Assembly (NCBI GenBank): GCA_028023455.1
Contig: JAQFVV010000459.1
Coordinates: 184,001-248,000 of the forward strand
Direction: 5' to 3'
Source: Epiperipatus broadwayi
Taxonomy: Eukaryota; Onychophora; Udeonychophora; Euonychophora; Peripatidae
Length of the DNA stretch: 64,000 nucleotides
The notes under the pieces were generated by a model. It searched no databases, had not been told where the DNA came from, and was given only the letters and a program-made list of their open reading frames with translations. Positions 50,241-64,000 of the stretch are shown here, one piece after another; the first letter of the stretch is position 1; every line of letters begins with the position of its first letter. Made by a program: the position numbers and the translations under genes.

Positions 50241-52319
50241 GATGGCCAACAAGTTTTAGTTTTTCAGTTTAAAATATAATTCAGATAGACAATTATCAAT
50301 CTCAACATCTCCTTCTGTAGGGAAAAAAAATGCTGCTAATGTTAATATTGAATTGTAAGGAATTTTTCATTTTTTAAAACCAAAATTATTTACTTATATG
50401 ATCTTAAACAGCTATTTTTTACTTCATATTTGCTATCTATAAGCCTTTCCAACTGGTTAATGATTCTGGCTCTTTTTCAGTTGAAAGCAGAATAACCCCT
50501 GATTTATAAAATTATATCATTTCCTTCTCTTTTTGATGGTTTGGTTTTTGAATAAAATACCATCATTTAGGATATGCTTGATCCTCCTAATATGAGTATT
50601 GTATTATTGAAGCTTGAGGCGTTACTGATTCTAGTTTTCTGATTTTATCTGGAGACTTTTTATAAATATTGTCATATAGTTAATAGCTTTGCCATTTCTT
50701 TAATAGGGCTTATCCTATTGCTGAAAATGATGTGTTATGTCATATAGTTCTGATAATATGATCTTCAAATAAGGGAAAGTTGATCAAAGAATTCATTTTA
50801 GAATCTTGTCTATAAAAACTGAGTATTTGTCTCACCTAAAACTGTGGATCATTATTTCTGTTACACTCTACATGAAATCCCATCTTGTCTTTTTTTACCA
50901 CAGTAACTGTGCAAGAGTACCTGTTTGTAATTCCAAAAAGTCCAAGGCTTTATCACCAAGGTATGACACCAGTCTTTAGCTGCTTATAATGAACTGTAAT
51001 TTTTTCTTCATTTCTCCAATTGTTGATGTGGAATAGTTCTTTAATAATTCCATGTGCATTTGAGGACTTTCTTAATCATCTGTCTTGAAGGCTTTCCTTC
51101 ATCCTCTCATCATTTTTTCCTTTTTTTCTTTTTTTGGAGAGTCTATATTTTCATCATTAACACTTTTACTTTCCTCATTCTCATAGTAGCAAGACTTCAT
51201 TTCAATCATATCAATTTTTCTCAATGTCTTTCTTTATCCTAGTATGTGCTTGAGCTAATTTTTCTCTGAGGTTGCATTATTTTATCTCTATCTTCAGAAC
51301 TACTATCGAATTTTTCAGACACATTTTTATTCACTCAATTAATTTCCTTTGCAATATTTCTTCACTGACAATCATGGCCTTATTCTGCACTCTTATTTGA
51401 TGTTGCTATGCTTCCGGAACCTGTTTGCTTTTATCTAACAATTTTTTACTTGCTTTATTCCTTCTCCATACTATCCACTCTTGTGCTTTTGACTTTATCT
51501 ATTCTTAAGCATTATTTATGCTTTATTTCATTTCTGTCTCTTCTACTTGAACATTTTTATACTTTCACAGCATTTTCCATTGAATCTTCTCTATTTTTTC
51601 CATTAAGTGCAGACCACGTTCAAATTGTTCTCTTGTTTCTTCTTGGTTTGCTTCAATTTTTGTTTAAATTCTAGTGTCATATTTTTTGGCTCCAATTTTT
51701 CTAAATTCTAGTGTCATATTTTTTGGCTCCAATTTTTCTTCCAGTTTATGTATTAAGTAAACGATTTTGTTTAAACATTTTTTGCATTGAGCATTAATTT
51801 TGTTTTATTTCTAATATTATATTCACAAGCATTTCCATATTCCAATGTTTGACTTTTCTTTCATCTACCTCTGGAGTTTTGAATATTGCAGGGCTATCTT
51901 TTTTTCACAACACCTCTTCAATTACTGGATTCATTCTATTTTTATTTTCTGATTCCATAAATTTTATAGAGAGAAAACGAAATACTTTTATACTTCAGTA
52001 TTATATACAACTGCATTTTTTAAGTATATTGTATTTTATTTCTTTTATTTTGTTTTTATATATGTTTATCACCAACGTCACTCCAAAGCATTTTACAACA
52101 CTTCCAAATATGTCAGTTCCATTGAAGCATCCAACTATTTTTGATGTTACTTGTCGTTATTTCTTGTTCCAACTATTCTTAAATTGCAATAAATCTTCTC
52201 TAACTGGTTTTCAATGTGTGAGGGTGTATTTATGATTGAACTTCAAGTTATGTGGACTTTATGTATGCAGACAATTAGAACTCAATCATCATCATGCACA
52301 TGGTTGGTTTTGCCAAATA
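50241..52319 (-). pseudogene. Element C interior: heavily decayed gag/pol, provisional
   Basis: The plus strand is T- and C-rich with many CTT/TCT runs, meaning a minus strand rich in Lys and Glu codons, like the gag coiled coils of elements A and R. Near 50870-50930 the minus strand reads TVTVVKKDKMGFHVE, resembling the VVVKKKDG segment of gypsy RT. No long uninterrupted frame remains. A 37-base tandem duplication (CTAGTGTCATATTTTTTGGC at 51671 and 51708) lies inside. Plus-strand ORFs at 51054-52235 are on the wrong strand and show no domains. The element is identified mainly by its flanking direct repeats. Confidence 0.4.
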
Positions 52320-55474
<3,155 letters not shown>

Positions 55475-56962
55475 ATATATATATATATATGAAACCACCA
55501 CATTAGGCACCCACATATCTTGACTTACATTACTTTAAATTATATTATTTAACTGATTTTTGATCAGCTTCAGAGAGATAACTTTTTTTAATTTAAATTT
55601 TAACTATTTCACCTCTAAATCTTTCTTATTCTTTTTTTTTTTTCAAAAAAATTTTCTTTAGGAGAAAGATTCACTTAACTTGACTACATTTTGATTACTA
55701 AAATCACTTTCATTCTTTAAAACTCTTTTAGAAGGGGGGAAAATTGAGAAATAAAACTGCCTTTTTTATTTTGAATATTTAAAGATGGAAACTAAATTTT
55801 AAAAGAACTCTATCAAAGTTAATGGATACTAAGATTCATTAATGTCTACACATTTATTTTTTTTAAAAAATATTCAAAACATGACACAATATATCAAATA
55901 CATAAATCAAATGTTCTAAAGTATAATTATTAAAAGTAAGTTACATGAAAGATAAATAAAATAAATACATAAATGCATAAAATCAATTAAACTAAATTAT
56001 ACATTGACTGAAATCTTGAAATATAACTGGCATGTTGATAACCACAGTTTAAAAGTTTGTTCAATTATTCATAATGTGTATAAACTGGTTACCTTAAGTC
56101 TAAAATATGGCTTGAAATATATGTTTTTTCTATGTAAGTTGAAATTACATTTATGTGCTTATGTTTTAGAAAAGAGAACTTTTTGATAATTTACTAGTAA
56201 AATCTTTCTATTTACAGTTTTCAAATCTTAGTCACAATTGGAATTTCCATTTCAATGTAGGGATGGCATAAAACCTTCACTACTGAATATTGTGTCAATT
56301 TTAGCTGCAATTTAATATAGTAGAAGCTAGTTTGGCCCAGTGTTGAATCAAATTCAAAAAGCAGATGTTGACATCCTGATGTTTATAAGCTTCATAATAG
56401 AATGAACTTTTTTCATGGTTTTTAACTTACAGATACTTAATTTGTTCAGTTGCTGATAGAGATTCTGTTTACTTCATGGTGGCAACAAAGATCAAAGACT
56501 AAAGACAACATTATTTTCTGAGTCTGCTGTTCTACACAGTACAAAACTTGAAAAACATATTTTTCTGATCTAACTAAACAACCCAGTAATTAAATATTAA
56601 ATTCTTCAATAAGTAAATACTTATGCATAACACTCATTAGTGTAATCTCTAAAAATATGTTTAATTATAATTTTAAATTCAAAATATGAAATAAAGTTTA
56701 AACAAAGCAGTTTTAGAAGAATTTCAATCAATAATAAGATGTTATTTGAGCAAACTTTTCTTAATTAGTATTTAATTAAACTTTACTTCTAACATAGTTG
56801 AAATTAATTTAATTTTTATCTTTTTAAAACTAAAATAAATAAATCGACTCCTTTTTATTTAAAACTCAGATCGACGTGTGTATGCCTATGAATGGAACCA
56901 ATATTAAAAAACCGTCTAATTTAATTGTGAAACCTGAATATTAATTTACAATTTTCAATTAC
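55475..56962 (-). repeat. Element C, right LTR-like repeat, second part
   Basis: Resumes homology with the left repeat from about 48750 to 50240, ending near GAAACCTGAATATTAATTTACA (left counterpart AAAACCTAAATGCTACTTTACG). Confidence 0.7.
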
Positions 56963-58559
56963 TTCTATTTTTTCACTATATCTTGAATATAGTTAATTAA
57001 GCTTACATCATGTACAGAAATCTATACGATCTTCCAAACAGCAATGTTTGATAAAAAAAAAATAATAACCATTATATGTTAGTCGTGTGTTTTGATCATA
57101 ACTTACATTATTAATAGCCTGAAAGCTATTTATTCCTTTACTAAACACATCAATTAAATATTTTTAAAACAATTTTATGACATTCAATTTACTATTAACG
57201 TTTGAATATCATTTAACAGTATTTTACCAAAGCCTTCTTTGTATTAGACTTAACATTAATAGATAAATCAGAGCTGTTACTGAAATTCATTTTGAAATAA
57301 CTTTGGTGTTAAGTAAGCATTTAAATATTTAAATAAGTAATTCAACACTATACGACTATGCATTTAGTATGGAATGACGTTAATTTAGCTTGTGTCACTT
57401 ACGTGTTTGAGGTCTTTCAAATCAATGTTTTAGGACATCATTATTTGATCATATTTTTGTCACAATAAATATCAGCAGCAGTCTGGAATCTAATTGACAC
57501 TCCTCCAATCTTTCAATTTATTATTAAATTTGCTTTAGTTAAATTATCTAAATTATGATCAAATTTCTAGATCCAATGGACTTTACAAATGTGTTTAAAT
57601 GCAGATTGTATTGTTATTTTGGTGAAATTTTAACTGAATTTCAAATTTCTGACGATGTCAGTTATCAGAAAAATATATTTTCAGGGCAGATATTGATTGA
57701 TTTTTCCATCAACCAGTTAAGTTTTAATCGTAAAAATTTCTAATGATGACTCAAATCAAACTAACTTCTTCAATGAAAAAAAAATTATATGTCGAAAGAT
57801 GCTAACACTATATCAGAAAGTAACAAATGGAAAATATTTCTAATGGTTGAAGTGAATGAATATTACATTAACAATTGAAATAGATTAATTCCAAGTACTG
57901 TGTTAAATAAAGATATTGAAATATAGGTATCCACAATCTGAGCAAAAAAATCATTACCGGACTTTATATCTACTTTACTGAAAAAGTTACATTTACAGAG
58001 GGAATTGCATCAATATATTAATATTATTTATCGGATGAAACGCGCGTAGCAATTGCTGCCAATATTGTTGTAGTTAAGACAAACAGTATAGCAAAAATTT
58101 TAACTTCAATATAGAATCAAGTAAATTATCATACAAGATATAAGTAATTCAAAAGGTGTAACATATAATGGAAAACTAAGATCAAATCCTAAAAAAATCA
58201 GAGAATCAGTTAACTTTATTTACTGTATGGGGTGGACTGTTGTTGTTTTTTTTTGGCGAACACAAAAAATAGCTCGTCTATGCGGGTCAGAATAATAATA
58301 AAAATTTTTATAAGTGAAAATTTCTGAAAATATAAGTAAATTCTTTTGCTACATTTTTTACATGATTTTATATTTTCACATCTATCAAATACGAATTTTT
58401 TTGTTGAAAAGTTGGAACAAGTTTTTAACTTATTAATACTTTCATTATTTTTATTAATGAAATGAGTTTATTTTATTGAGACAAGTTTTATGGTTCTAAA
58501 AAATTATCCAACGAGCCCTGTTTTGGTCTCGTAAAATTCTTCTCACTTTCTGCTCACGT

Positions 58560-58609
<50 letters not shown>

Positions 58610-60100
58610 AATCAAATTATAATTTAAGATGTGATGTGTTGGACTATTTCCATTATTTATGAGTGAATGTTGAATGTATAGAAAATTGTAAACTTTATTT
58701 AAACCTTCAGGCAAATTATAATTTGTTTGATTTCTACCATAAGATTACAGGAGTTTTGCAATAGATCATTAATCTACAAATACATTATTTACCAATAATT
58801 ACATTAATTTCATGTAATAAATTTTGGCTAAATTTATTTGGCATTTTTTGCTAGTTTATTATAATTTAGTTAAATCTCTTAATGGAAGTCGTCATTTGAG
58901 ACTAATCCCATTATTATTACCCAAAGATGTTTGAAGAAATTAGTTGCGATAGAAACTGACGATAAATTGTTAAATTAATTTTTGATATTATTAATTCATG
59001 TTATTGTTTCAACATTATTCACAAAATTTCTTGTAGGTATTTTTCTTTAGATTTTTATGTATTTCACTCATATTTTCTTATTGTCAAGAATACTATAACG
59101 TACATGTGTGTGATCAGGTGAGTCAGCAATATGAGATGGCACTGAGAGTGATGGGTCGTGTGAAAGTCTGAATTCGAACCCTGCACATATTACATATATA
59201 AATGCAGGTTTAAGCCTGTACAATATATAACGTTTTATATAAATTAAATGAATAAATAAATATCAATATCGCTTTAGCTTTATTTTAATTAAGAATTTTA
59301 TAAAATAAAATGTCTATATTATTATTTTTATAAAGATAGAGTTATTAAACATAGCTTTTTTTTAACTTGACAAAGTCATCACTAACATTGGCAATTAATT
59401 GTCAATATCTGAAATCAGTTATTATGAATACAATAATTTTTAATATTTTCTCATGGAAGAGGAAATCTATCTTTTCGAAAAAACGATTTATGAAATCATT
59501 AAACAAAATTAAGACACGGGACGGGACGGAAAAGAATATGTTTTGGTTTGAATTATATAAAAAAAGTTTATAAAATATTATACATGCAAAAATTGTTAAG
59601 AAAAATTAATAATGTTATTAATAAACAAATGTTACATTCTGCTTCTATATATCTATAAAACATACAAAATAATCATATTATTACAATTTATTCATTTTTA
59701 CTATGAATATAAACGTTTACAATGATTTAATCTCTGAGACCCATCTTGAATACTATAATACTTTTAAAATGCACATTCAGATAATATTTTGAATCAATTT
59801 TACAATTAAAATACTAATTCATTAAAATTGCATAAGTCTTAGAAATTTAATTAAAAAGCTATTGATTTACTGAAGTCATCCAAAATATTTTTTTTAAAGC
59901 ATTTAAAAGAATAAATGTTAAATATTTATAGATATTGCAGAAGTCATTTTCTTTTTTATGATTGTCTTTGATAAAAAAAAAAATCAATATTTATTAATGG
60001 TGATATGTAAACGCATACACAAATATAATTTTTTAATTAGAAAATGGTGGTATCAACTTCATTTTAAATATTAGACTAACTTGAAATATATCTGGTATTT
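56963..60100. other. AT-rich region, no gene recognised
   Basis: It contains a (TA)n tract at 58562-58607 and small ORFs (57555-57743, 59367-59573) without domains. At about 59110-59225 a segment with TTCGAACCC (a B box on the minus strand) may be a SINE relic, but no second copy is in the window to confirm it. Confidence 0.45.
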
Positions 60101-60101
60101 A

Positions 60102-60388
60102 AACAATGAGGATTGCCAATTCCTCAACAAGCTTTGTGATAAATGCTTATCCAGAGCCAGCATTTAAAATATCTGTCAGGACCCCCCCAACCCCTCTGTG
60201 GAGTGCCAAAGCACAAAACCATGGTCAGGGGTTTGGGGAGGGTGTTTCTGACAGAGATATTTTAAATTCTGGCACTCTCTGAGGAGTGCCAAAGCATGAA
60301 ATCATGGTCAGGGATATTTTAAATGGTGGCTCTGGCTAAGCATTCATCACAAAGCTTGTTGAGGAATTACCAATTCTCATTTCTTATA
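60102..60388. repeat. Nested foldback element (~285 bp)
   Basis: Outer arms of ~75 bases (TCCTCAACAAGCTTTGTGAT ... CAGCATTTAAAATATC and its inverse near 60325-60385) enclose a second, inner foldback (CTGTCAGGACCCCCCCAACC paired with GGTTTGGGGAGGGTGTTTCTGACAG). A direct repeat GAGTGCCAAAGCA(C/T)(A/G)AAA(C/T)CATGGTCAGGG occurs near 60202 and 60274. It is locally GC-rich against an AT-rich background and has no ORF. It is most likely a foldback or MITE-type DNA element. Confidence 0.85.
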
Positions 60389-63300
60389 ACTTACAAGCTT
60401 AAGAGAATAGGGTCATGTGATCTATGACTCTTATTTTGACTATATATTTGGTATTTGTTTCTTAATACTATATTTTGGTTTGAATTTTTTGATTTAAAAT
60501 TTAAAAATGAATTATAAACAAAAACTAGTGAATTTTGCATTATACATTTTGAAATTTAACCGTCACTATACATATCTTTTTTTATTAGTTTGACTATGAC
60601 GAATCTATAGCACGTGTGCACGTGTGTCAGAGATGACATGTAAACAATTTCAGTGGCCCACAAATAAGTGATATTATTAATATTATTGGCCTGTGAATTA
60701 TTAAAAAAATTTATTAATATTTTTTACAAAAAATTTTTTCGTGAACAAAAAATGATTTTCCTCAGTTATAACTGCATTCTGGTAAGTATGCATTTATATG
60801 AGTATTAGTAATCAGCATAAAATGCGCAGTGTGTCCCAAATTTTCAAAAAAGTGTTGCAAGTGTAATATTTTCTCTTTTAACAAGGCTATTGTAAGAACA
60901 AAATATCGAAAATCAAGTAGCATAAAGTTCCAAAGTTAGTGGATAAAGAGTATGATAAATAATAGCAATAAACTTTTGGATTTTATGTTTCCAGATAAAA
61001 TTATGCAGAAACTCATTATTAAAATGGCAGTATAAAAGTAATAATACATTTTTCTAGATAAAGCAAAAAAAAAAAAAGAACAAAAAGAATTTATTATATT
61101 GACCATTAACAATAGAAATGTTACATCAATATCTCTAATAATGCCTATCAGCAGTGACTTAAATATAATTGTTGCTAATTATATTGTCTCGAAGCTAATT
61201 GCCAGAGAAGGTAATGATAAATGTCTAAAAATTTTAAAGAATGCTAAAAATGTGCAGTTTCTTTATGATTTTGAAAACAATAAAATTGTTCAAAAAAATA
61301 ATAGATAGCGTTTGGCTAAAAATGCAATAAAACAATCATAGAAATAGCTAAAAATATAAGTTTTCAGTAAAATACAGATATAAAATATTCCATTTCAGTT
61401 GTCTTTATAATGTATACAAAGACCAGATTCACCTAAGCCAGCTAACTCAATTTATTTTTAGAAAATAAATATACAATAAATTTAAGCTTAATAAAAATAT
61501 GTATTATTGTGAATATAAAATCTTAGTAAAATAGTAGTAACTTCAACCAACTGTTTGCTGATTGTCTTCACAAATGAATTTGCAACTATGAGTAGGGAAA
61601 CTTTTTTTTGTCCATATGTCATAACATCAGGGAGGCAACCTGCAACAACCGTCTGCAACCAACTGGTTGCTTGCAAGGCAGCTGCACTGACCTCTCGGCT
61701 AACAACACTTGACAATAGGGAACTTTATTCTCCAACAATTATTCTAAGTGGTATATTGCTTAATATAAATCTATGCAAGCACTCTACTTCATAATGTTAA
61801 AACAATATTGCATTCTATTTCACTATATATTTTATTCTGTTGACTTTCACTATTAGTTCTTCTACATATTGGACTGCATGTATGCTTAACAACTTATTTT
61901 ATTCTACTGTCTTGTTCACTGCTTACTCACAGAGCTGTTCTGCACACACACACAGTCTTGTTTAGAAGTTTTTATTTACTTTGTCTGATTTGCATAATTA
62001 ATTACTTTATTGCTTTTCTGCAAATTAGCATAACAATCTACGTTTTTTTTTTTTTTTCAAAATTTAAGTATCATGTAAATTAAAGTTCGAGAGTGGGTTT
62101 AATGCCGTTTTATTTTTGGCTAATTATATCCTGCTCACAACTCTAATATTTTTTTATATTATTATGTGCAAAATTCATTTTAGTCAGATCATAACACCTT
62201 GTTGTGATGTGATTTCTCACAAAACTGGAACATCTGTTTAGCTCATTTTATTTGTTATTATGTGGGTAACAACATCAAGAAAGGGTTTAGACATTTTGCA
62301 GCATAATAACTGTAGATGCATTTTTTAGAACAGAATAAAACTTTTCAAGTTATGTCAGCCACAACTTCTAGTGCTCATGATTAATTTATTTACCAAACGT
62401 ATTGGAGATGCATTTTTGGTTCATCAAATTGTAGTTTCCAGTGCTAATTTCAACATACAGGAATATATTATGAGCTTTGTAGCAAATCAGACAAATTTAT
62501 ATCTGCAAGTACTTTAATTAACGAAATGAAAATCCCTGGACGTTTTAAATAAAACAAAATTATTTTACAGTAACTTACTGGTATACAATAGGGTTTGATT
62601 CTCGCTAAGTGGTGAAAAATATTTTAAGATATTTGTTGAGGATTTAGCTAAAATTGGACTTTTTTTTTTTACATAATGATCATTGAACGATTATGTATGC
62701 GAATTAAACTGCAAGTAGTTAATAAAACAGTGTTTGTCACGTTTGATTTAATAAAAATATTCGAAACTAAATTGTAAATTTTTAAGAGTGACATCATAGC
62801 ATATATCTACAAGTATTTTCCAAATAAAAAAGAAAAATGTGTATATATAATTTCAAATAAAACCAAGCCAAGATAAACTGGTGCATGAGTTTATACTCAA
62901 GAAATTTGAAAAACACATCAAAATTTATTTTATATCCAGACACAAGTTAAGTGGATAAACTCAAACTGTAAATATGGAAGCGATTGAAATTGGATGGTAT
63001 ATAATTGCAATTAATAGATTTTCAATCCAGTTCTATATGGAAATAAAAATTTGTTAGCGTGAGAAAAATCAGTATGTAAATTATTTTTATACATTCTATT
63101 TCCTGCTGTACTTGCTCTTGTATTCGAGCTGCCACTTGCAATTTCACAATGCTTATAATCCCTTGTGCACTTTAAAATTTTCGACTATTTTTTGATATAA
63201 TGCATACAACATTTCAATCGTAAATATGCCTGGTTTCTTTTCTAAGGGTTTTGCGCTGTCTTAATGAATTCTTGCTCAATCGGTTCTGATTTCGGTTCTG

Positions 63301-64000
63301 GATTTGTTGGATATACTAGTTCTATTGTTGCTAATGAATTCATTTTAATTATACTTGCACCATTATTGTTATTGAATTTGTTATCTTTATTTGTGACTAA
63401 ATATTCTATAATACTCTTGTTGATCATGCAATTACAGTGTTACTTATCTTTTTATGCACATTTATAAATTAAATACTTTTATATATACTCTATCACTGAA
63501 TAAACACACCGGTCTCAATCCTTCATATGATTTTTACTAAATACTATATTTAATCTCAAATTACTGCTTTATAAAATATCAATATATACATTGTTTATAA
63601 ATGCTAATCTTATTTTTCATTCTAAATATTCATTGCATGATATTTATTATTCACTTCAATATGCTCAATTTATTCATGCCTTCACATTCAGCACATGTGT
63701 GACTGTAGAGAATTGAAGGTGAACAAAAAAATAAGATTTTCAGATCTCACTTTGGGCATCAAATAAGTAATGACAATTTTAGGTTTTTCAAATACATTTG
63801 GGTCTCGTTTTATGCGGTAGATAGGTTCCACAGAAAACCCCACATTAAAAAAAATCGCACAAAAATAGACTTAACTTACCTTGAAAAATGGGGGATAGGT
63901 GGTGTATTTTTCAGAATTCGCATAAAAGCAAAGCAACAAGGAAAAAATACTTTAAAATTCGCATTAAAAAAATAAGGAAATAAAGTATGACTAATAAGAA
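60389..64000. other. AT-rich region, no gene recognised
   Basis: A CACGTGTGCACGTG tandem E-box-like palindrome lies at 60611-60624. ORFs at 61488-61794 (both strands) and 63242-63467 (both strands) have no recognisable domain. The minus-strand frame at 63242-63427 is Pro/Glu-rich and might continue after a frameshift, but no homology can be claimed. Near 63800-63970 a short segment with AATTCGCAT(T/A)AAAA repeats looks like dispersed-repeat sequence. Confidence 0.4.

Noticed and set aside
51054-52235. Plus-strand ORFs in the interior of element C
   Set aside because: Hydrophobic, Phe/Leu/Ser-rich translations expected from the antisense of a Lys/Glu-rich gag-like strand; no domain.
63242-63467. 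Overlapping ORFs on both strands near the right end
   Set aside because: Neither shows a recognisable domain; the minus-strand frame would need a frameshift to extend.

Overview
This is a strongly AT-rich eukaryotic, almost certainly metazoan, window with very little host coding sequence. It is packed with transposable elements in several states of decay. The organism cannot be named from the sequence. An intronless class A GPCR, Ty3/gypsy-type LTR elements, CR1-like LINEs with a PHD-finger ORF1, canonical Penelope-like elements and long (TA)n and (TTA)n arrays together fit an AT-rich invertebrate; anything narrower would be a guess.

Layout. 1-420: possible TATA/Inr promoter and first coding exon of an unidentified gene. 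2.15-5.3 kb: a 3-kb noncoding repeat (family B) whose inverted copy lies at 44.6-47.7 kb. 6.24-7.52 kb: a ~171-bp tandem repeat block (family E; inverted relative at 24.6-25.1 kb), followed by a relic of a Penelope-like endonuclease. 8.5-20.4 kb: a nest of minus-strand LTR retrotransposons. Element A has ~2-kb LTRs, only a gag relic between them, and a lysine-tRNA-like primer binding site. Its left LTR is split by element R, which has ~1.25-kb LTRs and a broken PR-RT-RNaseH-IN cassette. 20.4-22.3 kb: repeat D, a solo-LTR-like unit whose inverted copy at 53.3-55.5 kb sits inside the right LTR of element C. 29.5-41.0 kb: four (TTA/ATT)n arrays separating a 5'-truncated LINE, a nearly intact LINE, and a Penelope-like element with its direct terminal repeat. 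42.7-43.7 kb: the one convincing intact host gene, a minus-strand rhodopsin-family GPCR. 47.9-57.0 kb: element C, an old LTR element with a heavily decayed interior. 57-64 kb: AT-rich sequence with a nested foldback element and no recognised gene.

Main points. (1) Two unrelated retroelement classes (LINE and Penelope) both abut (TTA)n arrays, which suggests microsatellite targeting. (2) Repeat D and one end of element A abut (TA)n arrays. (3) Paired, directly abutting hairpins, each a (TA)n array closed by unique inverted arms, occur at two unrelated places. (4) The LINE at 33.2-37.2 kb carries only two visible coding lesions and looks very young. (5) Element R's integrase appears catalytically dead, and element A resembles a gag-only element. 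All of this was read by eye; no alignment, database search or divergence calculation was run.
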